In this document: positions 54,148-62,104 of the stretch, piece after piece
Layout: the number at the start of each line of letters is the position of its first letter
Numbering within the stretch: the first letter of the stretch is position 1
Assembly: GCA_046328115.1 (NCBI GenBank)
Contig: JAXLXE010000003.1
Span: forward strand, 682,001 to 746,000
Reading direction: 5' to 3'
DNA length: 64,000 nt
Source: JAXLXE01 sp046328115
GTDB lineage: Bacteria; Chloroflexota; UBA6077; JACCZL01
Notes under the pieces: generated by a model
What the model saw: only the letters and a program-made list of their open reading frames with translations
Database searches by the model: none
What the model was told of the DNA's origin: nothing
Position numbers and translations under genes: made by a program

Positions 54148-54175
54148 CCCGCGCGGGCGAGAGGAGTCAACCGAG

Positions 54176-55321
54176 ATGAGCCGCGAGAACATCGTGGTCC
54201 TGGGCGGCGGCAGCGGCGGGATCGCCGCTGCCGCGGAGCTCGGCCGAAAACTCGGACGCGACCACAACGTGACGCTAGTAGATCGCGCCCAGCAGCACGT
54301 GTACATGCCGGCTCTGCTGATGCTGATGACCGGCGATCGCGCGCCGACGGACATCACGCGCGACCTGAAGCGGCTAGAGCGCTTCGACGTGAGCGTGGTC
54401 CAGTCAACCATCCGGAACATTGACGTTCAGAAAGAAGAGGTGATCCTGGATGACCAGCGCCTGCCCTTCGACTACCTGGTTGTATCGCTTGGCCTGCAGA
54501 CCCACCCTGAGCTGATTCCTGGTTTCCAGGAGGCCGGCGGCCAGCACGCCTGGGAGCTCGACGCGGCAGTGCGGTGTCAACAGGCGCTTCGCGACTTCCA
54601 GGGCGGCCGCGTGGTGGTGGGGTTGCCGCCCGGGCCATACCGGTGCCCGCCGGCGCCGTTCGAGACGCTCTTTAGCATCGACTCGCTGCTCCGCAAGCGC
54701 GGTCTCCGGGACGCCACTGAGATCCACTACTTCGCGGCAACTCCGCGTCCGGAAGGGCCGCCCGAGGCGGTGCCGGTGTGGTTGAACAGGCACGCGGAAG
54801 AGCGAGGCGTGCGGACCCACTACGGGTTCGAGGTTCAGTCCGTGGACCCGGGCACCCGTGAGGTGGTCTCCAGCAGCGGCGAGCGACTGCCCTACGATCT
54901 ACTCTTCATAGTCCCGCCCCACAAGCCGGCCCAGGTTCTGCTGGATAGCGGGCTGGCCGGACCGGCCGGCGTGCGGGTTGACCCCTACACGCTGACGACC
55001 GAGTGCGGAAACGTATGGGCGATCGGGGACGGCGCCGATTTTCCAGGAAGCAAGGCCGGGGTTGTGGCCCACCAGCAGGCCGACCTGGTAGCTCACAACA
55101 TCGCGGTGCGCGTGACAGGGCAGGGCGAGGAGGATCGCTTCAAACTTCAGACCACTTGACTGGTGACCTTCGGCGCCGGGAGCGCCGGAATCAGTCGAAC
55201 GATCTACCCGCGAGGCTTCCCACCGAAGGGCGAGGGCCGCGGCCGCGCCTATGGCCCCAATCCGCTGATCTATGGCGCGAAAATCGCGTTTGAGAAATGG
55301 TGGCTCTGGCGGTACTTCTGA
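54176..55321 (+). CDS. Sulfide:quinone oxidoreductase-like flavoprotein, candidate selenoprotein
   Basis: The frame starts at ATG 54176 behind GAGAGGAG. It has FAD motif VVLGGGSGGIAAAAELG, a first catalytic Cys157 in GPYRCPPAPFE and the FAD-closing AIGDGADFPG. At codon 328 (55157-55159) a TGA interrupts it, and the same frame then continues for 53 codons (LVTFGAGSAG to IAFEKWWLWRYF). In SQR this place is VCFADMG-like, with the second catalytic Cys, and the protein ends in an FEKYWLWR-like tail. The UGA thus lines up with that Cys, and reading it as Sec gives 381 residues, the expected length. Stopping at TGA gives 327 residues without the catalytic pair or tail. Confidence 0.78.
55169..55189 (+). 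promoter_or_regulatory. Candidate SECIS element (SQR-like gene)
   Basis: A 6-bp GC stem (55171-55176 with 55182-55187), extendable by one G-U and one A-U pair, encloses a CGGGA loop that begins 18 nt after the UGA. Distance and the loop guanines fit the bacterial SECIS pattern. GC-rich DNA makes chance hairpins common, so this is weaker than the element in the DsbA-like gene. Confidence 0.5.
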
Positions 55322-55330
55322 TGCGCTGAT

Positions 55331-55364
55331 GGCTGGAGTGGCTGGAGTGGCTGGAGTGGCTGGT
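55331..55364. repeat. Short 9-bp tandem repeat
   Basis: GGCTGGAGT occurs three times in a row, followed by a partial fourth unit. It lies between the end of the SQR-like reading frame and the convergent amidohydrolase gene. Such a repeat can vary in copy number, but no gene spans it. Confidence 0.85.
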
Positions 55365-55376
55365 AGAGAGCGTGGG

Positions 55377-56588
55377 TCAGGCCGGAGCGGTCCGATCCAC
55401 CACCAGCCGCCCCGCCTGGATGACCGCCAGGGGTCCTTCTCCACGGCGAATACAGCCCACGTCCGCGGTGGCGTCTCCCCGCGCCAGCACCAGGTCCGCC
55501 TGCTTACCGGGCTCAATGGTGCCCACCTGGTCCAGCACGCCGAGCAAGTCGGCACCATTGCGCGTGGCAGCGATGATGCCATCGATCGGCGCGATGCCAG
55601 CCTCCACCATGAGCTCAAGCTCCTGGGCGTTGTCGCCGTGGCGATTGAAGGGCGTGCCGGCGTCCGTGCCCAGCACCAGCTTCACACCCGCCGCACATGC
55701 AAGCTGGAAGCTCTCGCGGTGAGCGTCCACCACGGCACGGGCCTTAGCCTGAGCCCACTCTGGCACGCTCCCTGGCGGAGCACTGGCGATGCCGCGACCG
55801 GCGATGAGCGTGGCGGAATAGAAGGTGCCCTGCCTGACCATGAGCGAGACAATCTCGCTGGTCAGGTAGAAGCCGTGCTCGATGGAATCGATCCCTGCGC
55901 GAACGGCGGCCAGGATGCCTTCCGAGCCCTGGGCGTGGCTGGCTGTACGCTTCCCGGCTTTGTGCGCCTCCTCCACGCCGGCCCGTAGCTCATCGTATGT
56001 GAGCTGCTGGGCGCCGGGCTGGACGCCGGGCGTCATCACGCCGCCCGTGGCCATGAGCTTGATGACGTCCGCCCCGTCCTTGATCTGTTCGCGCACGGCC
56101 TTACGGATCTCGTGGGGCCCGTCCGCTTCGCGGCCCAGGAACCAGCCGTGGCCGCCGGTCATGCAGACCACGCGGTTGGTGGCAAGGATCCGTGGCCCGG
56201 GCAGCAGTCCCTGCTTGACCTGGTCACGCAGGAGGATCTCCAGGCGGTCCTTGCCGCCGAGCGTGCGGACCGTGGTGAAGCCGCCGCGCAGGGTGGCCTC
56301 GGCGTGGCGCGCGATTCGCCAGGCAATCACCGGCAGCGGATCATTGACCTCACCCAGCCAGTCGCCGCCGGCCGAGAGGATGAAGTGGACGTGGCAGTCG
56401 ATGAGGCCGGGCAGCAGCGTGGCCTGGGGTACCTCGATCCGCCGCGCCCCGGCAAGCCGCGGCTCGGAGGACGCGATCTCCGCGACGCGGCCATCCTGAA
56501 CGACCACCCACGCGTCTCGTAGTACCGTGCGATCGACCGCCGGGACTACGGTGCCGGCGCGAATGAGAAGGTCAGGTTGATCGGTCAC
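55377..56588 (-). CDS. Metal-dependent amidohydrolase (imidazolonepropionase/prolidase-like)
   Basis: The 403-residue protein has the amidohydrolase TIM barrel. Metal ligands are visible as DCHVHF (His-x-His), the Lys in IKLMATGG, HAQG, IEHGFY and the Asp in GTDAGTPF; the small beta-sandwich is formed by both ends. It resembles the Xaa-Pro dipeptidase and imidazolonepropionase-like group common in this type of genome. The start is GTG with a weak ribosome site. It is convergent with the sulfur operon. The substrate is unknown. Confidence 0.88.
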   Translation of the reverse strand: MTDQPDLLIRAGTVVPAVDRTVLRDAWVVVQDGRVAEIASSEPRLAGARRIEVPQATLLPGLIDCHVHFILSAGGDWLGEVNDPLPVIAWRIARHAEATLRGGFTTVRTLGGKDRLEILLRDQVKQGLLPGPRILATNRVVCMTGGHGWFLGREADGPHEIRKAVREQIKDGADVIKLMATGGVMTPGVQPGAQQLTYDELRAGVEEAHKAGKRTASHAQGSEGILAAVRAGIDSIEHGFYLTSEIVSLMVRQGTFYSATLIAGRGIASAPPGSVPEWAQAKARAVVDAHRESFQLACAAGVKLVLGTDAGTPFNRHGDNAQELELMVEAGIAPIDGIIAATRNGADLLGVLDQVGTIEPGKQADLVLARGDATADVGCIRRGEGPLAVIQAGRLVVDRTAPA

Positions 56589-56624
56589 GTTGTGAGCCAG
56601 ACTGGTTGGATACGCTGATTGGCG

Positions 56625-57347
56625 TCAGCTTGGGAATCTGTCGCAGTATTCATCGCAGAGCTTACGAATGAAACTGTCGTAGTGCAGAGGATCCCCCGGC
56701 TGCGGCGCGGGCAGCGCAGTGGTGAACCGTGCCTGGTCCAAGTGCACGTTGTCGAAATCGAGCGTGATCACCGTTTTGGCATCCATTCCGTACGAGGACG
56801 AACCACCGCTCTCGGCCACATTGCGCATCTCAGTGATGCAATGCTCGACGAGTCGGTTTACAGCCTGCCGACTGCCATGCGTCGTCGGCGCCGTTCGAAG
56901 GGGTGATCGGAACTCCGTAGAAGCGTTCACGACGAGAACTCCCGCCGCCACGGCCCGCCGGCTGTAGTTGTGAACGTGCTCATGGTGCGCCTCAAAGTCT
57001 CGCTTGCGGTTCTTCACGGCCTTCCGATGTTCGGTCATCACCGTCTTGATTTCGATGGCAACACGAACAGCGGAGGGCGTGGCACGCGCGATAACACCAT
57101 CGCTGGGCGGCGCGGCCGAAGGTGGTACTCCAAGGACAAGATCAACGTTCCACGTTGACGTGCGAACCTTAGTATCCATGTTCAGTGCGTAGACAAGCTC
57201 ACCCAACTTCGCCTGCTGGCGGACGCGCTCGCACGACTGCAGGAAATCGTGGATGATTGCCTCGGCCAGCGCGTTGGAGTGGCGGTCGGATCGCGGATGA
57301 TATCCAAACTCCCTGAGGTGCTCGACAAATGCGTCAGGGAGCGGCAT
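56625..57347 (-). CDS. Putative type II restriction endonuclease
   Basis: ATG 57347 gives a 240-residue protein that overlaps the methyltransferase gene by 14 nt. A PD-(D/E)XK-like core is visible: NVDLVLG followed by VRVAIEIKTVMTEHRKA, where Asp, Glu and Lys are in catalytic positions. The rest has no family signature I recognise. A nuclease motif directly coupled to a DNA methyltransferase is the classic type II restriction-modification arrangement. The order (methyltransferase first) allows protection before cutting. The recognition sequence cannot be inferred. Confidence 0.72.
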   Translation of the reverse strand: MPLPDAFVEHLREFGYHPRSDRHSNALAEAIIHDFLQSCERVRQQAKLGELVYALNMDTKVRTSTWNVDLVLGVPPSAAPPSDGVIARATPSAVRVAIEIKTVMTEHRKAVKNRKRDFEAHHEHVHNYSRRAVAAGVLVVNASTEFRSPLRTAPTTHGSRQAVNRLVEHCITEMRNVAESGGSSSYGMDAKTVITLDFDNVHLDQARFTTALPAPQPGDPLHYDSFIRKLCDEYCDRFPS

Positions 57348-58314
57348 ACGTCGCAGGCTCGTCCAGTAGTTTGAGCGGACGTATGTCGCCAGGCATCTGA
57401 TCGAGAGCAAGCGTTGAGTCAGGTGCCCCGGTGGCGCCCACCCCTACGTTTTGCGACTGGGCAAACCGCCGTATCGCGAATTCGTGAAACTGCGCATTGA
57501 CCTCAACGCTTATCGAGAGGCGCCCCAGGGTTGACGCAGCCACCGCCGTGGTCCCAGTCCCACCAAACGGATCCACCACCGTGTCACCGACAAACGAGTA
57601 CATGGCGACCAAGCGGCGGGGAACTTCGACAGGATACGGCGCCGGGTGGTTTCGAGTGCTCGCGCCCGTCACATCCGACCAGATAGGGCTAAACCACTTG
57701 AAATAGTGCTCTTTGCCGATGCGGCTGCGCTCCTCCATCTCCGGCGTCGGCTTCCGATAGCCACCGGGTTTTCGAAGCATGACGATCGTCTCTCGATCGT
57801 TCTTGATTACGCCTCCGGGGAGGTAGGGCTTGCCTAGAAATCTTGAGCTCTGACTTGCCTCAAGAGTGATATTGGCAACCTTAGACCAGATGATGGGCGT
57901 CAGCACGTCCAATCCCAAGGTCCGCGCTCGAACCTGAATATCCGCGGCCAGCGGCAGGACATGGTGCCGTCCGGCTCGCCTGCGGGACAAGCAGACATCG
58001 CCAACGACCGCGCAGACTCGTCCCCCGGGGACAAGGATTCGCTCGCACTCGGCCCAGACGCGGTCTAGCTCTGAAAGGAACTCAGCGTAGTCCGGGAGGT
58101 TCCCAAGCTGGCCATCTCCTGCCGGATACTCTTTCAGGTTGCCGTACGGTGGGGAGGTTACCACTAGGTGGACTGAACGATCAGGAATCTCGGAGAGCCG
58201 GGAGCGCGCGTCACCGAGCCAAAACGCATGGCTGGACGCGTATGGGTCCTCGACTGCAAACCGGACATCAGACGCGGTCTCCACGGCGACCGCTGGCCCT
58301 AGATGCGTGACCAC
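57334..58314 (-). CDS. DNA methyltransferase, beta class (TSPPY, likely N4-cytosine)
   Basis: The 326-residue protein has motif IV TSPPYGN near residue 53 and motif I DPFGGTGTTAVAA near residue 250. This order (IV before I) marks the beta class of amino-methyltransferases. The SPPY form is usual for N4-methylcytosine enzymes, although N6-adenine enzymes can share it. Between them lies IIWSKVANIT and a long target-recognition segment. The start is GTG 58314 with a weak ribosome site. It precedes and overlaps a putative endonuclease gene, forming a mobile type II system. Confidence 0.88.
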   Translation of the reverse strand: MVTHLGPAVAVETASDVRFAVEDPYASSHAFWLGDARSRLSEIPDRSVHLVVTSPPYGNLKEYPAGDGQLGNLPDYAEFLSELDRVWAECERILVPGGRVCAVVGDVCLSRRRAGRHHVLPLAADIQVRARTLGLDVLTPIIWSKVANITLEASQSSRFLGKPYLPGGVIKNDRETIVMLRKPGGYRKPTPEMEERSRIGKEHYFKWFSPIWSDVTGASTRNHPAPYPVEVPRRLVAMYSFVGDTVVDPFGGTGTTAVAASTLGRLSISVEVNAQFHEFAIRRFAQSQNVGVGATGAPDSTLALDQMPGDIRPLKLLDEPATYAAP

Positions 58315-58396
58315 AACGACGATAGTCTAGCAGAACGTCCGTTCGGACAACAGGGCCCGGTCGCGCAGCTACGTCGAGCCAGCATCGTGCTTGATC

Positions 58397-59095
58397 TTAC
58401 TCCACTTTCTGGCTTTCGGGGGATACGCCGCCGGGTGGAAGCTGGTTGGGGTGGCGGGCGCGGAACGTGGGGTCGATCAGCTCGATGAGCTGGCCCAGGA
58501 CGCGGGCGGTGGCGCCCCAGATCTTGTGCTCTCGGTAACGGAAGAAGGAGACCAGGCGCTCCGCGCCGCGGAGATCCCAGACCTCCTCCTGGAGCGTGGC
58601 CGGGTCGAGCAGATGCGCCAGGGGCACATCGATCACCTCCGCGACCTCGCCGTGGGCGGGCGCGAAGCTGGGACGCTGGCTGGCGGTGGCGACGAACGGG
58701 GTGATGACGTAGTGGCTGGCCGTGATCAGGACGGGTTGGAGTCGGCCCAGCACGGTGACGAGGGAGGGATGCACGCCGAGCTCTTCGTGGGTCTCGCGCA
58801 GCGCGGTGGCAAGCAGCGAGGGATCGTGCGGATCCAGGCGACCGCCGGGCAGGGAGATCTGGCCTCTGTGGCGTGGCAGATGGTCGGTACGGCGGGTGAG
58901 CACCAGGTGGGGCGCTTCGGCGCCATAGTCTGGATGCGTATGCGGGTAGACCAGCAGCAAGACGCCGGCGGCAGTGCGGCCGTCTGGGTCCGGAGCCGGC
59001 CGGGAGTCGAAGTCGACGCGAGTGGTTCGAGGCGGCGGCAGCCCTCGCACGAGCGCCGACACCAGATCACCCGCCGGGATGCGCTCCGCTGCCAT
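58397..59095 (-). CDS. Nudix hydrolase, CoA pyrophosphatase type
   Basis: The 232-residue protein has the CoA-diphosphatase variant of the Nudix fold. The upstream UPF0035-type motif LVLTRRTDHLPRHRGQISLPGG leads directly into the Nudix box (GGRLDPHDPSLLATALRETHEELG), whose Glu residues bind Mg. It should cleave CoA or its derivatives to phosphopantetheine and adenosine 3',5'-bisphosphate. The start is ATG 59095. It lies 54 bp after the DAHP synthase stop on the same strand. Confidence 0.9.
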   Translation of the reverse strand: MAAERIPAGDLVSALVRGLPPPRTTRVDFDSRPAPDPDGRTAAGVLLLVYPHTHPDYGAEAPHLVLTRRTDHLPRHRGQISLPGGRLDPHDPSLLATALRETHEELGVHPSLVTVLGRLQPVLITASHYVITPFVATASQRPSFAPAHGEVAEVIDVPLAHLLDPATLQEEVWDLRGAERLVSFFRYREHKIWGATARVLGQLIELIDPTFRARHPNQLPPGGVSPESQKVE

Positions 59096-59149
59096 ATCCG
59101 ATTCTAGCTGAGTGGGGGCAGGGCCGAACGGCCCCGCCTCCGGAAACCA

Positions 59150-60229
59150 CTACCGGGCGCCCACCAGCTCGCGGGCGCCGACCTCGCGGCGGGACCGGAC
59201 GGCCGTGGCGAGCTCGCGGAGCAGATCGGCCGTGTCGTCCCAACCCACGCAGGCATCCGTGATGCTCTGCCCATACGTAAGGCTCGCCTTGTCCTTGAGG
59301 TCCTGGCGGCCGGGCACGATGAAGCTCTCGATCATCAGCCCGATGATGCCCCGCTGGCCACCGGCGACCTGGGCGGCCACGTTGCGGACCACGTCTGGCT
59401 GCTTGCGATGGTCCTTCTGGCTGTTGTCGTGGCTGGCGTCCACCATGACGGTCTGGGGCAGCCCAGCCTTGGCCAGGCCTTCCAGCGTCGAGCCCACGCT
59501 CGCGGCATCGAAATTCGGCCCCGTCCGACCGCCGCGGAGGATCACGTGGCAATCTTCGTTGCCGGTGGTGGTCACGATGGCCGCCAGCCCCTGCTCGGTC
59601 ACGCCAAAGAAGCTGTGGGGGTGATTGGCGGCGCGTATCGCATCGATCGCGAGCTGGAGACCGCCGCCGGTGCCGTTCTTGAAGCCGACCGGCATGGAAA
59701 GCCCGGACGCGAGCGTGCGGTGAACCTGGCTCTCGGTAGTGCGGGCGCCGATCGCGGCCCAGACCACGGCGTCTGAGATGAACTGCGGCGAGATAGGATC
59801 GAGGAACTCGCAGCCGGCCGGCAGGCCAAGGTCGATGATGTCCAGCAGGATCTGCCGAGCGATCCGCAGGCCAGCGTTGCAGGCGTTGCTGCCATCCAGG
59901 TGCGGATCGTTGATCAGTCCCTTCCAGCCGATGGTGGTGCGGGGCTTCTCGAAGTAGACCCGCATGATGATCCGCAGGTCCCTCTGGAGCTCGTCCGCCA
60001 GGGGCTTGAGCCGCCGAGCGTAGTCCAGCGCGGCCTGCGGGTCGTGGATCGAACACGGGCCGACGATGACGATCAGGCGATCGTCCTCGCCGTTCAGGAT
60101 GTTCACGGTCTCCTTGCGCCAGCCGGTTACCGCGGCCGACCCCTGGTCGGACAGCGGCTGCTCCTCGAGCAGGATCGCTGGCGAGATCAGCGGGCGAATG
60201 CTTTCGATTCTCAAGTCACGCGTCTCCAT
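59150..60229 (-). CDS. aroF: 3-deoxy-7-phosphoheptulonate synthase, class I (AroF/G/H type)
   Basis: ATG 60229, 5 nt after GGAGGA, gives 359 residues. DAHP synthase joins phosphoenolpyruvate and erythrose 4-phosphate, the first step of aromatic amino acid synthesis. Class I AroFGH signatures are present: IVIVGPCSIHDP, MRVYFEKPRTTIGWKG, GLPAGCEFLDPISPQ, GFKNGTGG, CHVILRGG and MVDASHDNSQK with the metal-binding His. It has an extended N-terminus typical of feedback-sensitive enzymes. A leader peptide with FSYYYF and a terminator hairpin upstream show control by attenuation. Confidence 0.95.
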   Translation of the reverse strand: METRDLRIESIRPLISPAILLEEQPLSDQGSAAVTGWRKETVNILNGEDDRLIVIVGPCSIHDPQAALDYARRLKPLADELQRDLRIIMRVYFEKPRTTIGWKGLINDPHLDGSNACNAGLRIARQILLDIIDLGLPAGCEFLDPISPQFISDAVVWAAIGARTTESQVHRTLASGLSMPVGFKNGTGGGLQLAIDAIRAANHPHSFFGVTEQGLAAIVTTTGNEDCHVILRGGRTGPNFDAASVGSTLEGLAKAGLPQTVMVDASHDNSQKDHRKQPDVVRNVAAQVAGGQRGIIGLMIESFIVPGRQDLKDKASLTYGQSITDACVGWDDTADLLRELATAVRSRREVGARELVGAR

Positions 60230-60394
60230 GGCTCCTCCCGAATCAACCGATGATGTGTGCGTGCGTAAAGCTGTAGTCGATGCGCCGCTCGGCACAGTAG
60301 CAGATGCGGCGACAGGTAGGTGGGCAAGCACTGCGGTAAAGCTGTCTCGACATCGATCGCTCCAGACCAGCGCGCCGCGGACTCAGGCAAAAAC

Positions 60395-60424
60395 AAAGAG
60401 CAGAGGCCTGGGCCTCTGCTCTTT
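60395..60424 (-). terminator. Attenuator terminator of the aroF leader
   Basis: A perfect 13-bp inverted repeat (60395-60407 and 60412-60424) with a 4-nt loop. On the minus strand it is followed by GTTTTTG. It lies between the leader peptide stop and aroF, so it is the terminator of an attenuator rather than an operon end. Confidence 0.85.
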
Positions 60425-60431
60425 GACGGCA

Positions 60432-60475
60432 TGAGGGGGTGTCGCGGCGCTGCTACTTAGCCAGTAGCCCCCTCA
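60432..60475 (-). promoter_or_regulatory. Leader hairpins preceding the aroF attenuator
   Basis: On the minus strand TGAGGGGG (60468-60475) can pair with CCCCCTCA (60432-60439), and within it GCTACT pairs with AGTAGC around the leader stop codon. These elements overlap the 3' end of the leader peptide gene, as expected of a pause or protector stem whose use depends on ribosome position. Confidence 0.6.
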
Positions 60476-60525
60476 CGCCGCTTCGTAAAGTAATAGTAGG
60501 AGAAGGTCGCCGGGCGACCGTACAT
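60457..60525 (-). CDS. Phe/Tyr leader peptide of aroF
   Basis: A 22-residue ORF starts at ATG 60525, 6 nt after GGAAGG, and stops at TAA 60457. It contains FSYYYF, that is five aromatic codons out of six in a row, including three tandem Tyr. It lies between a good promoter and a terminator hairpin ahead of a DAHP synthase gene. This is the layout of ribosome-mediated attenuation: shortage of charged tRNA-Tyr or tRNA-Phe would stall the ribosome and favour readthrough into aroF. Confidence 0.88.
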   Translation of the reverse strand: MYGRPATFSYYYFTKRREGATG

Positions 60526-60555
60526 CAGTACCTTCCCGTTATGGGCCTTGCCGGG

Positions 60556-60584
60556 AGTATATGCCGTATCGGCACAGAGAGCAA
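60556..60584 (-). promoter_or_regulatory. Sigma-70-type promoter of the aroF leader
   Basis: On the minus strand TTGCTC (60579-60584) and TATACT (60556-60561) are separated by exactly 17 nt. The -10 hexamer is 30 nt before the leader peptide ATG, leaving room for a short 5' leader and its ribosome site. Confidence 0.75.
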
Positions 60585-60643
60585 GTCGGGAAACGGCCGG
60601 ACCCGCCCTTGTGGCGCTTCTTGGAACCAGGACGTCGTGGCGC

Positions 60644-60900
60644 AGTGTGTGTCGTTCGTGTGTCCCGGTGGCGTGACAAAAGTGCCAAAACGCCAAAACC
60701 CGGCGGAGCGACGGGATGGAGCTGGCGGCGGGGAGGATTGCATTGTTGCGCGATAGTCTTGAAACCAGGTGCGGCCCGAGTGGCGACGGAAGCGTTCTTG
60801 GTGACAAAAGCATTGACTATGGTGGCAGGGCAGGAGGACGCGGGGCTGGGTCTGCACGGAGGTGGGCGGCCGTGACCTTTTCTACTAGCTATGCCGCGGC
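60644..60900 (+). repeat. Dispersed repeat, copy B (about 257 bp)
   Basis: Plus-strand counterpart of the repeat at 30601-30862. It shares a 34-nt identical block (60668-60701) and several shorter ones through to the terminal CTATGCCGCGGC. One 3-nt indel (CTACTAG versus CTACTAGTAG) is seen near that end. Its left end lies 60 bp upstream of the aroF -35 element. Its right end abuts a truncated nucleotidyltransferase gene. Relative to the gene it precedes, it has the same orientation as copy A. Confidence 0.85.
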
Positions 60901-60913
60901 GATGGGATATTGG

Positions 60914-61204
60914 TCACACCAGGTAGTGGGCCGTGAGGAAGTCCCCCGGGCTGGCCGGTTCGATGTTGATGTCCAGTTCATGCTTCAGAGCATGGAGCGC
61001 TTGCTCGAGATCGGCTAAGGCAACCGGATCGTCGGCCGACGCTACGTAGTCAACATCGAGTGTGGTCTCCCGAAGGCCCATGTCGATCATGGCGACTTCT
61101 CCGACAAGAAAGAAGCGGACGGGCCGACGGACGCGCCGGCTGAGTGCTCGGAGAAACGTCCTCAGGCGGGAGCCGCTCGCACGCTGCCGCAAGGCTTGCC
61201 CCAT
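60914..61204 (-). pseudogene. Truncated nucleotidyltransferase-fold gene
   Basis: The frame encodes RPVRFFLVGEVAMIDMGLRETTLDVDYVA and then LKHELDINIEPASPGDFL, and stops after about 96 residues. This matches the N-terminal part of nucleotidyltransferase-fold proteins of the DUF6036 type, which continue for a further 80-100 residues. The key GG/GS pair of the fold reads GE here, another sign of decay. The stop lies 14 bp from the right edge of repeat copy B, so loss of the 3' part probably accompanied insertion of the repeat or a deletion at its edge. Confidence 0.6.
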
Positions 61205-61790
61205 GATTTCCGACGGATCTCTTGGAGAAAGAGGTCGAGGAGTGCCAGATAGCTACCCCAGGCGTTGTAGCCGTAGCGTCTTTCCTCCTCTTCCGCGACT
61301 ACAAGCAATGTCTCCCGGCCAAACGCCTCGTCGAGAGACGGCACAGCAAGAATATCCCGGTATCGTTCCGGGATCAGGGGGGCCGCACCAAGTCGCTCCT
61401 GGATCCGCGTTTTCGCCATCCGCTGCAGCGCCGCGGCAGCCGCGTAGCGCCGCATGGCGCGATCACGAAGCGGCTCATCGAGCTGGGCGATCGTGGCCTC
61501 GGCGTCCGCCGCCAGGCCAGGATGGGTGAGCAGCAGCAAGACCGAAGCCAGGTGCAACCGGGCATCGCTTGAGCTCCAAGCGCGCCCATCAACTCTCGCG
61601 CGGTACCTGGCACACCGCGCCGTCGGACCCGAGACGGCTCCACATGCCGGATACCCCACCGGTTCAGCGCGGTGGCCAGCGAGTCCCACTCGGCCAGGTC
61701 GGATGGCCTGAGCCCGATGTGTTCGCGACGCGGATTCCCAATGACCGGCTTAGCCTGATCCCGACAGTTCGCCAGGAGTCTTCCGTACCC
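61162..61790 (-). pseudogene. Frameshifted partner gene of the nucleotidyltransferase cassette
   Basis: Two minus-strand frames make one protein. Upstream, one frame reads SDLAEWDSLATALNRWGIRHV and ARELMGALG up to about 61571. The next frame continues with ARLHLASVLLLLTHPGLAADA, RYAAAAALQRM and RYRDILAVPSLDEAFG to 61162. The 3' end overlaps the nucleotidyltransferase fragment by 43 nt, like a two-gene cassette. I do not have a firm name for the family. The frame change near 61571 and the lack of a clear start codon indicate a decaying gene. Confidence 0.5.
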
Positions 61791-62104
61791 TCTCAATGAG
61801 GAGGCGACCGGCTCCGACAGGGTCCTGGCCGCGCGCCCGCGGCATCGATGACGCCACCACAGGTTCTCCGTCCGCGCGAAGACGACTCCTGGCATTCGCG
61901 CACGGGGCCAGGAGCACTCCGTCCATTTGTCGCGATGCACTATGTTCGATCGTTGACATTGTGCGTGTCCGCCCGGTGACGGCGGCCCACCGGGTTGTGC
62001 TCTAGATTGAACAGAGCACGACGGTCGCGTCGAATGCGACTGGAAAGCGAGCCGGGAGAGGGATCTGGCGACCTACGCGCCGGACCTCCACAAGGGAGGA
62101 AGCC

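Noticed and set aside
60525..60857. Longer ORF in frame with the aroF leader peptide
   Set aside because: It would run through repeat copy B and the promoter. The short leader has its own ribosome site and fits the attenuator.
60914..60916. TGA at the end of the nucleotidyltransferase fragment as a third Sec codon
   Set aside because: The frame after it runs into repeat copy B with no similarity to the expected C-terminus, and no Cys is expected at this place.
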